Source: Calliopum simillimum (Eukaryota; Arthropoda; Insecta; Diptera; Lauxaniidae). Taken from it: DNA of 64,000 bases. The stretch lies in the NCBI GenBank assembly GCA_951812925.1, contig OX638370.1:6224001-6288000 (forward strand), read 5' to 3'. Under the pieces are notes generated by a model, which saw only the letters and a program-made list of their open reading frames with translations, did not search any database and was not told the origin of the DNA. Made by a program: the position numbers and the translations under genes. Of this stretch, positions 1-13,031 are shown piece after piece (positions within the stretch are counted from its first letter, which is position 1; the number at the start of each line of letters is the position of its first letter).

Positions 1-391
1 AGCGGATACCAAGGTTCAGTGAAAAAGTGTGAAATAAATAGCTAAGGGGCTGTCCATACATGGAAAAAGGTCTTATTAACCCATATCGGCCCGGTACCCG
101 ATCCCATTGATATTTTTTTGTGAATTTTATTAGAAAACCGGCTAATTTGGGCCCATTCAAGAAAAATCCGTTGAAATTTTTTGGATATCTCAAACGGTTT
201 TCGAGTTAAAGTTGGTGTAGTTTTCTCCTTGGTCCAATGCATATACTCAATTTTGAAAAAAACTGGTTTTTGTAAAGGTTTTGCAAGTTTATTTAAAAAA
301 ATTGTAAAGTTGATATGTCATTTTAAATGTTGCTCTTTGATCAATGGAACCCACTCACCCGATAACCACTCAGTTCAAATAGCGCACATTC
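1..391. other. Unassigned AT-rich DNA at window start
   Basis: No gene is recognised here. Short open stretches on both strands lack family motifs. The stretch abuts the truncated Helentron-like repeat that begins near position 392, so it may be older repeat or unique intergenic DNA. Confidence 0.4.
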
Positions 392-470
392 ATATTCGGG
401 CAAGAAGGCGTAGCACCTCCCATATAAGCTAAAGTTTCAAAATGCTATACTGAAAGAGTTTTTTGAGATA

Positions 471-1760
471 CGAGGGGCACTACTTATATTTCGGGAACTG
501 GCAACACTAATGTCAATAGCTAAAATCTGGCAACACCATAGTAAAGTTTGAAATTTTTTAGCATAAACGTTCTCACAACGTTTTGATGTACAAGTGCTAT
601 TTGTTTTGTTTCCAGTGAGTTAAGAAAATCAATTTGGCCAAAAAATGGAAATTTCAAGAAAAGGTTTTCGTTGGATTATTTTTCACAACTTTCGAAGTGG
701 ATTATGTCAACAAGAATGTGTTGATGAACTCAGTTCTTTATATGGCGATAAATCATCATCAAAAACCATAGTATATGGCTGGTATAGTGAATTCAATTGT
801 GGTCGGAGTTTGGTCACCGACGAATTCCGTGAAGGTCATCCAAAATCGGTTGTTGTGCCACAAAACATCGATGCAGTGTATGAACTGAAAATGAAAGATC
901 GTCATGTGGCAAATTGTGAGATAGAGCCATCCTTGCACATTAGTTCCACTCCAACATATTCGATTTTGCATGAACACTTAGTTGTAAAAACGTTTGTTCT
1001 CGTTGGAAACCCCATAATTTATCAATCGCTCAAAAAAAGGCTCGCATCGTTTGGTGTGAGGAAATGATTGAAAAATTCGACCATGGTGCTTCAAAAGAAG
1101 TGTATAAGATTGTGACAAGTGACGAATCATTGATATATGCGTATGAGCCGGAAACAAAACAGCAATCGACCGTGTGTGTATTCCAAGACGAGCTAAATCC
1201 AACAAAAGTTGTTCGTGGAAGAAGCACAGCGGAGCAAATGGTCACCGGTTTCTTCGGCCGAATGAGTCATGTGGTCACTGTTCCGCTTGAGCAACGTAAG
1301 ACGGTCAATTCTGAGTGGTACACGATCATTTGTTTGCCGGAAGCCTTCGGAGAAATTCGTAAAACCAACCCACTAAGACGAATCATTCTCCAGCATGACA
1401 ATGCGAGCTCTCACACATCTCGTGAAACAGGTGAATTTTTGAGCAGTCAAAACATCGAATTGATCACTCATCCTCCGTACAGTCCTAATTTGGCACCCAA
1501 TGACTTCTTCTTGTTCCCAACATCAAAGGTTAACTGAGTGGTAAACGATTTACGAGCGCCGAAGAAGCAGTTGAAGCGTTCAAAAACCATGTTTTGGAGG
1601 TGTCTCAAGAGGAATGGGAAAACTGCTATGAAAAATGGTTTGAACGAATGCAAAAGTGTATTGATCATCAAGGGAAATATTTTGGAAAATAATAAAGCCA
1701 TTTTCAATTAAAAATGTTTGTTATTATTTGCTATTCCCGAAATATAAATAGTGTCCTACG
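471..1760 (+). mobile_element. mariner-family DNA transposon, decayed
   Basis: A 1290-bp element lies between TA dinucleotides at 469-470 and 1761-1762. Its ends are imperfect inverted repeats of about 28 bp that share the stretch TTATATTTCGGGAA and run CGAGGGGCAC at the left and, read in reverse, CGTAGGACAC at the right. The length, TA target and D,D34D transposase relic inside all fit mariner. It is inserted in a tandem unit of a DINE-1-like repeat, and the uninterrupted site is preserved in the copy at 17.1-18.1 kb. The copy is non-autonomous because its transposase is broken. Confidence 0.93.
645..1692 (+). pseudogene. mariner transposase relic
   Basis: The reading starts at ATG 645 with an N-terminal helix-turn-helix-like region of about 110 residues typical of mariner. 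It is open to 1067, but homology leaves this frame near 988-992 through a one-base loss and continues in the frame open from 1064. There the catalytic block TSDES, the second block HDNAS and the third block SPNLAPNDFFLF are visible. The second and third aspartates are separated by 34 residues, the mariner D,D34D signature. A second frame change and a stop near 1525-1535 separate the last roughly 55 codons, which end at TAA 1690-1692. The usual TGDESW motif has changed at two positions. A functional transposase is therefore unlikely. Subfamily (irritans-like or another) is not resolved. Confidence 0.9.
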
Positions 1761-2054
1761 TAATCCAAATAAATTTCCCTGAAATACAGAGGACTATAAA
1801 TGTACGCTCCGAGCTAAAACTAGACGAACTCGGACAAGAGGGCGTGGCACCTTCCATATAAGCAAAAGCTTCAAAACGCTATACTGAAAACGTTTTTTGA
1901 GATAATCCAACCAAATTTCACTCAGACACTAAGAACTTTAAATGCAAGCTCTGAGCCAAAACTGGGTGAACTTGGACAAGAAGCAAAATTTTCAACATAC
2001 TGCAGTGCAGGGTATTTAATGTTCGGCCAGGCCAAAGGTTACATCCTTACGAGT

Positions 2055-3960
2055 TTTTATTAAATCTAATTCTCTACAAAAAGTGTCTTATCGCTAGATA
2101 TCTTGAAAAAACTGTAATGGGTGCATTCCCCCCTCCGATTTTCACCCTTTAATTTAATAGCACGTTGCGGTTTTTCTTTCTTAAATGACCCATTAACTGA
2201 TTTCTGTAATAAAAACCCGTAAACGTCTTAGTTCCTTATTCTTATGTTTTTTAGGACACAATCAATAGACTATCAGGTTAATATTACACAAGAAGTAACC
2301 GCATCAAGTCATTCGTTACTTCAGAGGCAATAGAGTACAATAATTCAAATGATATTGTTTGGTGCGTTTATTCCCCACAATACCTTGAAATAAAATGCAT
2401 TATTCCTATCGCAGGTAGATAAGCAAATCCATAACAACAAATGAAATTCCTCTACCTCTATCAATAGCAATAAAAATTGATATCAGTTTACTGTGATAGC
2501 GCATTTTTTGTTACCTGCATATCTCAAGAGCGACAAAAAAAAAAAGAGCACAGATAAGCAAAATCGTAGCAGTAGGAGAATGCATTGATAAAAATATCAT
2601 GACTTAGCCAATATATGAAATTCGAACTGAACTTACCTGAGTATGTGGTGTATGGAGAGAACAACCGTAGAATGCTCAGCGAAATTTTGTATTTCCAAGT
2701 AATGGGAAATTTGAACCAAAAATAAAAAAACACCGGCAACAATAATAATAAAAATAAAAAAAAATCACTAGATGGTGAAGTTTTTTGAACTCGATTTCGT
2801 GTGTGACTGACTCTATGGAGACAGAGAGCATTTAAAGAGGTTGCTATATTTTCCACATTGCTGGGCGCCTAGTATGAAAACAAATAATCGATCGATTTGT
2901 TTATTGATTTTTGATTGATGAGGTCGGTCGGTCGGTCTTCCGTACTGTCAGTAGTAGACACAAAAACAACGAAGAAGCGATTTTTTGTATTATACTTAAA
3001 TATTAAATATATATATTTTTAAAAAAAATTAATTCCATAGGTGCTACATGGTAAGAAAATATTTTTCAGCAGTCTCCAAAAAAAAAGCTTAAATTTTTAG
3101 ATGGAAAAACTGCACTCATGCGCTCTTGTCTGCTGCGCTGCACAAAAAAAGGGCAGTCTGTGGTCCCTTTTTTCAAAATTTAAATAAAAAACTTATAAAT
3201 CTTTTTCCCTAAGTTGACTCCATTTTGTTGGGGCGGATTAGTTAGCTTTACAAACGCGGCAAACAGCATTTTTAGTAGGGCGCACATAACAACAAATTCC
3301 ATAAAATTTTTTATTTTTCAAAAGACTTCAATATTTTTGGGGGTCTCAGAAAAAAAAAAATACTTAAATGCAACGTCGTCTTTTGTGCCCAACGCAGCGT
3401 GAGTAAACATATAACAACAACACCAACAACAACAAAGAACGTGCTTCATATGCTAATTGAATTGGAAATCAACGCCATTCGTTGCGCTGCTATCATTAAA
3501 ATGCAAGAAAAAACCAACAACAATGAAGAATTTTTGGGGATCGTGTTCGTATCGCTTGTTGTTGTTGTTGTTGCTATTGCCGCTCAGGCGCGGTCGTCGA
3601 TTGCATGTCTAGCAATCAATTGTTCACTCTTAACATTTTTGTGATTTTTAATGCGTCAGGCGTCCGTTGGTCTATTCAATCCACAGCTACTTGGAATTAC
3701 ACATAACAGACTCTACCGCTGAATCTATCATTAGTTTCTCGATTTTTGGAAAGCATGTATATTAGGCAGGGTCAGTTTCCATACAAAAAAAAAGTTTGGA
3801 AAAACCACCCCTTATTTGAAAGCTTACCTTGAGGTAGGATACGAAATTTTTTATTTTAACACTAAAATCAGCCAAAATGTTATTTTTTCTATAACTTCGG
3901 CAGGTGATGTTAAATCGTTGTAAAATACTTAATTTACTTTTAAACTACTATTTTTTTCAA
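2055..3960. other. Intergenic DNA without recognised genes
   Basis: The stretch is AT-rich with poly-A/T runs. It contains short CAA-type triplets near 3410-3440 and GTT triplets near 3556-3576, which open small reading frames of no recognisable family. On the minus strand there is an isolated splice-like string (CTCAG followed by GTAAGT) near 2630. No gene can be supported. Confidence 0.4.
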
Positions 3961-3964
3961 ACAA

Positions 3965-4205
3965 AAAAAAAAAAGGGAAGTTTCCATCAGCATAATGCCG
4001 ATGGTTGGTTACCATTTTTAGAATCATGCGATCAGACACAATACCTTTCAATGGTGGGGAAATGAGGACTATCTAAACCTCTGCCATTCTTTGGGTCATG
4101 GTAAATGCGAAGGAGAATGCAACTCCACACCGAGCTTCTAAACTCTTTCTGCGATTTAGGTCCAAACCACAGCCACCACGATACTCCCCGAAGCACAATG
4201 GGAGA
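3965..4205 (+). repeat. Dispersed repeat J, copy 1
   Basis: About 200 bp closely match 34378-34600 in the same orientation, including the shared strings GCGATCAGACACAAT and CCAAACCACAGCCACCA. The two copies lie 30 kb apart on either side of the CABLES 3' end. No transposase or reverse-transcriptase motif is visible, so the class is unknown; a fragment of a longer element is likely. Confidence 0.7.
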
Positions 4206-4924
4206 TTGTGGCCATAAATAGGTAAAATTTGAAAGTGCTATGGACTTAAAAACTGTTTACGCCAATCGTCAGATAATACTTAGGGACGGAAAAAAAACTA
4301 TAAAATTTTGTTTTGGGCTCAAAGTTGAAGTTTGAACAGCAAAAATGCTCTATGGAACTTTTAATACTAGAAAGTAACTGATAAACGCTCTAGTTAATTT
4401 GTTTTAAGCCGGATGCACTCATGTAGCATATCGTTAGAAAGTATATTAAATTTATGTGAACTATAGTGATTTTTCAAATATTAAAAAAAAAAATGGTAAA
4501 AACGAAAAAATTGCAAACTTTGACATTGTAAAAAAAAATAAATTTTCTGATTTTCATTATTTTCCAATATAATATGTGGCCAAGTATGCTTAATCGAAAT
4601 GCAAAATCCCTACAGCCTTTTTGGAGAACTTTTTTTTCTATGTATTTTTTCCTGTTGCAATTTTTGAGAAAACAAAATAAATATTTATGTATATTTCTTT
4701 ATATTCTTCAACGTTTTACAACAGATTTATCAATTTTAAGCTTACAGTCTGCTTAAATTCTGAAGATGCTTTTATTAACGAAAGGGGAGTAGGTAAATAG
4801 TATATTCCCCCCTATTCAGCCCCTTGGGAATTGCCCTCTCTATACTTGGACATACCATAGCGAAGCATTTTACCATATCTTATATTTGCGCCAAGTAGCA
4901 TTAGTAATATGACAAATTTTATTT

Positions 4925-5530
4925 TCGTTGGGCGTGGCACTGTACCAGATTTTGTCTATCTACGTCAAGCAGTTTCTGAGATATGATGCATCAACACTCA
5001 CTTTTCAAGTGAGAACTACTTGTTTTAATTGTCTTATCATAAGTACCAAATCATATCTAAGTGCGGCAAATATTGTCAGAGAAATAATGAATTTATTTTT
5101 TTGAGGGCGTGGCACCTCCCATTTGTCCGGTGAACATTATTTGTCCTGATGATTTTTACACCTTTACCAAATCTCATTTAGCTGAGTTTCGGTGATGTGA
5201 TGAGTCAACTTTTTGGGGGGCGTGGTACGCCGACTTTTTTAGTATATAACTTAGCCTTTTTTTGTACTAACAAAACATAAAAACTTCTTTAAAAACGGTT
5301 ACTTAGTTTCCGAGTTAATAAGGGACAAATACACAAATAAACAAAATCTAGTTTTTATAAAGTGGATTTTCGCTTATTGCTCATAACTTGAAAACTATAA
5401 AAGATAGCTCAGAATTTTTTACATTTTTGAAATCAGCGGGGTTAAGTTATTGGAAATTGATACCTATTTTGAAAAAAAATTCGGACTACGCCCCAACTTT
5501 GTATGGGAGGTAGGCGTGTCAGTCGGCGGA
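4925..5530 (+). repeat. Degenerate array around a GGGCGTGGC core
   Basis: GGGCGTGGCAC-like cores occur near 4930, 5105 and 5218, with a weaker one near 5510, separated by AT-rich sequence of 110-290 bp. Text such as 'ctgagatatgatg' after each core resembles the spacer layout of the DINE-1-like units at 17.6 kb, though divergence is high. It may be an old relic of the same or a related family. Confidence 0.5.
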
Positions 5531-5539
5531 TTTTGTTCA

Positions 5540-7972
5540 TATTCACAGATTTTTATTATTTTAATGTAAAAAACATCTGAACCAGAATAATCTCTGGTCT
5601 GGACTAATCATGGATTGTGGGAAGTCGTTTTTTGGTGCATCGCACCCTTCAAGAAAGCTCAAGTTTTTCTTGGGAGAAGTAGTCCTACCCAAGATTGTTA
5701 TGACCACTTTACCATGCATCAGAAAAAAATGGAGGCATTTTTTATACATTTTTTTATTTATTTGTAAACTAGTGTTATTAAACAATTTAAATTCAAGAAT
5801 TCCCAAACATTTTGGAAGTTAATTTCCAAACGAATTTCGTCCACATATCGATAGTGCGTCCAATAAACGCTAATGTCTTGAGACGATCGAGTGAGTTTCA
5901 CTCTATTAACCATTTCTATTTTCGCCATCTGGTTTGTAACACAGTTAGTATATGGGATGGGGATGGTCCCGTGGCCAAAATATTTCAAAATTTGTTCATT
6001 AACACGTAAAAATAAAAATAACCAGAATATACAAAGTATTTCTTTATTAAACATCCATTAAATAATTTTCACGTCGTTTCTAAAATGTTTTAGGCAAAGT
6101 ACAAAAAAATGTTAACATAAATTATATGATTTGAGCCTACAAAAGTATAAGAAAGGGCTTAACTTTTAACTAATCATAATTTTATTAAAGGTTTTATAAT
6201 TTAATTTACTAGTGCTAACTTTTTGAATAATATATATGTATTTTTTTTTTTTTGTGTTTTGCTTTGTTTTATTTAAGTACTTGGTTATATATAAGTATAG
6301 ATAAATATTTTTTTTTCTTTTTTTGCTTTTCTCTGTGAAATTTTAAATTTTTATTTAAGATATATTAACTATATTTTAATTCGTTTAAATATTTTTAGAC
6401 TTTTACTTTCGTCGCTTTAAAAAAATACACGTTCTCTAGACAAAATTTAGAAAACGATTTAAGAAGTTAATGTTGGATCTAGTCAATTTAAATTAACGAC
6501 CTCTTTATACAGGTATATCGCAATTTGCCTAAAAATATGCTAGCATCAATTATAGACTAAATCGAAGAATATCAATCGCGCAAAACATTTTCAGGCTTGG
6601 AATTTGCGATATAGACGAATCGTGATACATAAAGAGGGAACTACTTCTTAAACGACAGTTGCAATGAATAGGCAACACTATTTCTTAAAAAAAAATGTTG
6701 CATAATTTTAGGCGCTTATTTTATTATTGATATTAAAGTTGTGGAAAAATTTTTCACGAAAATGCCATTGCAATGCAATGCAACTGACGTTTAGAAAGTC
6801 GGAAAGGCTCTCAATTCTTTAACGTGAACGCTATCAAGATATAAAAGCTAATTTGATTAAAAATACTTTAGCTTACTATTTTAAAAATACATATCGCGAT
6901 CTTAGGATAACAGAGTTCTAACTACATACAAACAAAATGTATAGCAGATAGAACCTTGTTGTTCTAAGCACACGATATGTAGCTATTATTTCTATTATTT
7001 GTGATTTTATATTTACTTTCTATTTCCCATAATATATAATGTACCTATAATATAAATCAATATGTACGTTTTAAACGCTAGTTTTCATTTTTATAAAATT
7101 TCATTCTTATTGGTCTATCTATTATATATCTGTTGTGCAACAGTACTAAATTTTTTTATGTTTTTATAATTAAACTCTCAAAAAATGAATTATTTTTTTA
7201 TTAATATTATTATTAAAATGTCCCATAAAAGTTTAAAACACATTTTGCAAAATGGTAAAAAGGAAAAATGTGTGCGTTAACTATATATTTGAACTGTATT
7301 TTAAGTTTTTATTTACTCGTAGCGCTGTTGAAAAATGCATACCCACTACAGATTCCCTTGTAAAGAAAATCGCAATGGAAGTCAAAGACCTGCAGTATTC
7401 AGAAAACGTTCAAATTTAAGCCATTAGGCGCTTAGGTATGCCGAATTGTACACAGTAACTGAAAATCGATTGAAACTTTTCATGAAGGACTGACTTTGCC
7501 TTAAGCATTCATTTTAGCACAAAGTTTAAAGTGTGTAAGCAAAAATTTCAATTCTTTTCTTAACTTTTAAGATATAAGTAGTTGAAAATCAGTCATTTGT
7601 TTCGTTCCGTCTTCGATGCTAAGTACCTATGTATATTTCAAATAGATATATTTATTATGTAAAATATGAATTTTTTTTTGCTTTTTTTTTAATGTTTCCA
7701 AGTACTAATTGTTTTTTTTTTTTTTTCGCTTGCGCCAAATATTTCTTAATGGTTTAAAATCTATTTAAGTATCTTACTTGTTAATTATAAATCAATGAAC
7801 TTCTTTTTCGCTAAGACTTACTTTTACGTTAAACATACGTGTTAGTAAAAATTTAAGTACAAAAACTTTCGCTTTCTTACAAGTACATGTCACGACTTTA
7901 CTTCTTATTGCTACCCTTTCGACAGAAATAACTGCGTGAAATACGCTTCTCAACAAAGCGTTTTGGCCAGTT
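5540..7972 (-). other. Region downstream of CABLES, probable 3' UTR in its upper part
   Basis: The stretch follows the CABLES stop codon on the minus strand. From about 6040 to 7972 I see no repeat family shared with the rest of the window, and several minus-strand AATAAA hexamers are present (for example at plus positions 7651-7656 and 6043-6048). A long AT-rich 3' UTR is plausible, but the cleavage site cannot be chosen from sequence alone. Below about 5900 no gene is recognised. Confidence 0.35.
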
Positions 7973-8113
7973 CTATGATTCGTAAAGTAAACGTTGATAG
8001 TGCGGTAATACTTCTTGTAAGGGTACATGTAAACTAAACTCTAACGCAACTAAAACAGCGAATTCCGAAGAGATGAGCTCTTTGCGATTGAGACGAAAGT
8101 TATTTTCAGTTTT
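7973..8113 (-). CDS. CABLES: CABLES exon 8 (terminal)
   Basis: The last coding exon has 46 codons and a TAG at 7973-7975. It follows acceptor TTTGCAG and begins [13 protein letters not shown]. It encodes the end of the cyclin-box-like fold ([15 protein letters not shown], then [12 protein letters not shown]), which matches the conserved C-terminus of vertebrate CABLES1/2. The preceding intron is only 66 bp and phase 0. Confidence 0.94.
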   Translation of the reverse strand, partial: KTENNFRLNRKELISSEFAVLVALEFSLHVPLQEVLPHYQRLLYES

Positions 8114-8152
8114 CTGCAAATAAAAGTGAAAATTAAATTTTTTTTTTTTTTA

Positions 8153-8401
<249 letters not shown>

Positions 8402-8443
8402 TTAATAATTATTATTTCATTTTCTTTTAATTTAATTGCATTA

Positions 8444-8638
<195 letters not shown>

Positions 8639-8710
8639 CTATAAAAGTATAAAATTTTTAATGTTGATTTCTGTTATAGAATTGATTAAATTGTTTTTTG
8701 GGATACTCAC

Positions 8711-8837
8711 TTGAAAATTACGTGTACCAGCTGTATCCACAATGCTAACTATGCCATCATCTAGATCCAATTTCAAATCTGGCACTGGACTAGCAGCGCT
8801 ATTGCGATTGTTATTATGTGGATCATATGTGAAACAC
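8711..8837 (-). CDS. CABLES: CABLES exon 5
   Basis: This 127-nt exon has acceptor GCTGCAG and donor GTGAGT. It completes a split Arg codon, then reads CFTYDPHNNNRNSAASPVP followed by DLKLDLDDGIVSIVDTAG. It is acidic and moderately low in complexity and links the conserved N-terminal and cyclin-like parts. It ends at RNFQ in phase 0; its frame joins exactly with exons 4 and 6. Confidence 0.88.
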
Positions 8838-9289
8838 CTGCAGCGAAAAGGATCATATTAAGAAAATTGAGAAAAGAGTAAAAAAAAAATTAATATATGC
8901 TAAAGACTGTATACTTTCAATTGCAAGATAATCAAAAAAAGAAAATATAAATTTTGGCATGCTTTTTGAAATTAAAAACAAATCATATAAATTAATTATT
9001 TTTAGATCAAGCAAATATACATTTGATGAAGTCTTAAAAATTCAATAATCTCAGTTATAAAAAAAAATTAATAATAAATCAACTTTTGAAGTATGCAGCT
9101 GAGCGATCAAATTTCACTCATTAACAAAATTTAACCGCATACTTTAAGGATCAACCATAGTTGGTTTCTTTAATGCTTAGAGCATATTTTTAAGACTTTA
9201 TTTATGTATATCAATGAAAAATTTTAAAATGATTGACCTTTGTTCGAATACTGACTAGCAGCCTGCACAAGATATTTGTGTACTTTTTA

Positions 9290-9510
9290 TACTCCCACAT
9301 TTTTCATTGAACTGAAGTATTTGATCTAAAAAATTCAAGATTCAAATATTCACTGTACACTAATTTCATTTTGATACTAAAGTACACTGCAGCGTTTTAT
9401 CAGTGTCAAAAAAAAACTAATTCTAACAAATGCTGCAGTGTAAGTACTGTATTTTTTACAAACAAATACTTCAGATCAGTGTAAAAATTAAGGGTAGAAA
9501 AACCGCAGTA
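9290..9510 (-). repeat. Dispersed repeat L, copy 1 (inverted)
   Basis: Read on the minus strand, about 190 bp match 47930-48095. Shared strings are ATACAGTA, CTGAAGTATTTG, ATTTGTTAGAAT, the ACTGATAAAAC type and CAAAATGAAAT. The two copies lie in opposite orientations in introns 4 and 1 of CABLES. No terminal structure was resolved. Confidence 0.6.
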
Positions 9511-10910
9511 AAATTTTTGATCTGGTAACAATTGCAAGTTGCATCGCTTTGGTAACGCAGGCTTTCATACATTTACGCAAGAGAAAGAGAGAGCATAAAC
9601 AAAAAAGAGCCACAAAAAAAAGAGCGAAAAACTACTTTTGTCACTAAAGTAGCAACTACAGTATATGCACTGAACTGAAGCAAATCAAACAAGATGTGTC
9701 AGTACAGTATTTGTTTGTTCTCTTTTATATCCTAGTACTGTCAAGACATTCGCAAGCGATACTGAACTGAAGCATTTGATAGATAAAAAACTGCTGCAAT
9801 GTCTTAAAACTCCAACAAGACGTCTCGTGCAGACCCCTAATATTGACTTTTCAAAATTCCAACAAAAAATTGTATTGCATAGTTTTTTGGCGAAATTAAG
9901 AAACATACGGAGAAATATTCAAGTTAATAAATAAAATATGTTAAAATACGCTACTGTGTGATTAAAGCAGTTAGTACGATTTAATGTAGGTGAGTGTGAT
10001 ATGTAAAAAAATAAAATACAACGATTGTGAGTGTTTGATAAATTAAGCGTATATACAACTGCAAACTAAAATTAGACATTTAAACTTAATTTTCATTTCG
10101 AAATAGAATATAACACCTTAACAGCAGATAAAAATAAAAACATACAACCAATAAAGTGATAGTTCGAAAATACTAAGAGATAAACTATATTTATTTCGTA
10201 TATAAAGTCATTTTAAGACATATATTGAAAATATATTTACAAAAACTTGATCTTTATAACAATTAATTTAATATTTAATTTTTTTGTTTTATAAATACAT
10301 AAAAACAATTACCATTTGCCCTTATGCCAAGTTATTACTTTTGTCCTGAAAATATTTATGAAAAAAATGTGTTTTTGATATTGAAAAAATTTTGAAACAT
10401 TTTACTATTTATGTACAAAAATCAACGTTTAAGTATAATTTTGGACATTGAAGAAAGTCAAAAATATAATTTATAGTTGACAGAGTAATTCAGTGTTTAT
10501 AAATAGGCAACAACATGTCTTTTCAAGTCATTAATTCGTTTAAATTTTAGATTTACTTAAATACCTTAAACGTATATTTAAAATATAATAGTTTATAATT
10601 ATGTATAGTTATATAACTTCAATAACTCGAAGCAAAATTAAACACAAAAAATTTTTAACTTATCAACCCTCGAATTACCGAATTGATAAATTTCTAGTCA
10701 TTATACTGCTAGACAGCGTAGAAGAATAGATAATTTTTTCATATATGATTCAGCAATTTTTGCTTTTTTCAGCAAGTATACTTATATTGAGAACAAGACT
10801 TAATAACTTTGGTGAATCAAGTTTAACTCAAAAAAAAAACTAAGCCCGCAGAAAAAAAAAATGTTCCTTTTGTCGCCCAGTCTGTAGGAAATTTTGGACA
10901 TTTAATAATT

Positions 10911-11318
10911 ACTAGAATTGCACCACAATGGTCAAAATTTGACAACAAATGTATTAAACAATGTTGGTACTTTTTGGACAGTTTTATTCCTTTTTTTGCA
11001 ATTCGGTACAAAATAAAAAAGCTCATTTATTATCCCTGGTACAATGACAAACGAAGTCAGTGTCAGTCAGCTTTCTGTCTATCTCTTTGTGCTCTATCCT
11101 CTTTTCAGCTCTGTGTAACGGCGTATTTTGTCGTTGTTAATATTGAAAAATTTGGATTTAATTTTAACTGACTTAATGGCAAAATATTAAAATAATTTTA
11201 ACTTTGTGCACATTTACACACAAATACCTTTCTAATGGTGTATAATTCAAAGTCGTGCTCCATTTCTAACATAGCAAAAAAGGTAGGACAAATTTTTGTC
11301 TTGCGTATTAATATATGA
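10911..11318 (-). mobile_element. Helitron-like element, copy 1
   Basis: This is the inverted copy of the family at 18118-18486. It begins on the minus strand with TCATATATTAATACGCAAG and ends with CTAGT (ACTAG at 10911-10915). The hairpin before the end is partly decayed (CAAATTTTGACCAT core kept). It is about 408 bp with no coding capacity. Confidence 0.8.
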
Positions 11319-12882
11319 ATTTTTTTTTTTGTTTTATTAAATTGGATTATTTTAAAACCTATTTGAATAATGTAGATAGATAGACAAAAAAAAAATATAT
11401 ATTGTAATTTTTTTCTTTTCATGCTAACGTTGTTGTGATAAATTCATTAATGACAACACGATGTCATTTTCCTACACAAGTCACTCGGAAGTGTAAATTA
11501 GTGAATTAGTCAATGGTGAATCGTTCTGATATATTGTCTACTACGCGTCGCTAGCACACTAACGACTCAATAAAATTATCAGCATCAATGATTTTGTTCG
11601 AAAAGTTCATACACGCAGTCAAACAAATGTCTCCATTTGTCAATTTGTTAATTGTAATATTGTCTCTATTTGTCATCGAGGTGAATCATTGTGACATTCG
11701 CGAGCGGGTATGAGGCTTCTTGAAAAGGTTCAATAAATTACTACTGAAAAACTAGAAACGGAAATTAGGCCGTATTGTGTTTCCAATGTTTTAAGCAACA
11801 ATTCCATTTAAACGTGAGTCAAAACGTGACATTTAAATACACAAAAATTTGCAAGTGGAAAATTTTCAAAGTCATACGATTAATACTACGCAATTACAAA
11901 TTAAAATGTTTAGTTAACAAAAATTTTAACTAAAAACATTGTTCAAAATTATTGTAAAGTGTCAAATTGCATTATTGAACGAGCCCCTCTCTGTTGTTAT
12001 ACAACATTTAATAATTTGTAAAAAGGAAAATATGTAAGACTGACTGAAATGTGTAAACATTGGCAGTAAATGAAAATGTTTACATAAGAAATTTATAAAG
12101 TGCAACTTAAGCAAATAATTTAAAAATTCGAAACTTTTCATCTTATTGTTGCCATTCGCTTAGATTGCAGAAATACTAAGGAAACTATTTAAATTTTATA
12201 AGTCAGGTGTCAATACTCTGAATTTAAAGCGGAAAATTAATTTAAAGTACGCTTATAATGAAAAATTGATCATTATTTTACAAAACTACTTAAATTATTT
12301 CTTAATGCTAATTTAGAATATCATATAAATTTTGTATTTTTCTTTCAAGGCTACATAACTGAAACATCGATAATGAAAAATCAAAACCACTCATGCCATG
12401 CCATGGTAAGTTTTGTATTATTTTCAAAATTGAAATGTAAGTTGCTTTTGTTACTTCAATTCCATCGATAAGTTTCTTTTCCTTTCCTTTTCTTACTTAC
12501 TAAACTATTTACTAGTTATACACGTATATATCGCCTTAGTACATAGCATTTTCTCATTATACTTAAATAAAATCTATCATAATTTTATATACAATAGTAC
12601 AAACATCGATAACATGAAATGAGCCAATGGAAAAGTATATGAAATGAGTGTGCATATACAAAAATTTAAGCATAAAAATCAATGGGCACATAATGTATTA
12701 TTTATTCTACTAAAATGAATTTCTTAGCTTTTATTTTTAATGGTTGGTTTCATTATATACGAAATTTAATATTAATTCAATGCTTATTTATAGCAAAATA
12801 GTAAATAATAAAGGAAAAACGAGCTTAATTTGATATACATTGGGGCCTAAATTTGTTTTTAAATTTTATTTTCATTAAATAC

Positions 12883-13031
12883 CTTGCAATGCCATGATTT
12901 TTAAGTGCTGCTGTACTTGTTATTTCAAAAGTATTATCCTGCGTTGATGATGTATTGCCAGAGCTGGCGTGTTTCTTACTATCTTTGCCATAGTGACGTG
13001 AAGGGATGAGCAAATGGCCATAGGAAATGTC
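12883..13031 (-). CDS. CABLES: CABLES exon 4
   Basis: This 149-nt exon has acceptor TTTTTCAG and donor GTATTT. It encodes [16 protein letters not shown], which aligns with the VSYAKFLYPTNAL-type stretch of vertebrate CABLES, then a Ser/Thr-rich low-complexity tail ([18 protein letters not shown]) and KNHGIA. It begins in phase 0 and ends in phase 2 with AG. Confidence 0.88.

Larger units (their letters stand above)
392..2054 (+). repeat. 5'-truncated DINE-1/Helentron-like repeat, split by mariner
   Basis: This copy holds two to three units of the same roughly 142-bp tandem block seen at 17581-17986, each marked by a GGGCGTGGCACC-like core (near 406 and 1840). It ends in a near-palindrome at 2022-2036 followed by CGAGT at 2050-2054, a one-base change from the CTAGT end of the second copy. 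A mariner element (471-1760 plus one duplicated TA) interrupts it. Subtracting that 1292-bp insertion from the core-to-core distance of 1434 bp leaves exactly 142 bp, the native period. The 5' part of the family (hairpin and TGTCCGTCTGT-like stretch) is missing. Confidence 0.75.
8838..12882 (-). other. CABLES intron 4 (about 4.0 kb)
   Basis: This intron holds a dispersed repeat at 9290-9510 and a Helitron-like copy at 10911-11318. The rest is AT-rich with no recognised gene, RNA or further repeat family. A related CTGAAGYATTTGAT-type motif recurs near 9760-9780. Confidence 0.5.

Noticed and set aside
1064..1537. Reading the 157-codon frame as an intact transposase gene
   Set aside because: It is only the catalytic half. 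The N-terminal half and the last 55 codons are in other frames, with a stop between.
2625..2640. Minus-strand CTCAG followed by GTAAGT, resembling a recursive splice site
   Set aside because: It lies downstream of the CABLES stop codon, has a poor pyrimidine tract, and no gene on that strand spans it.
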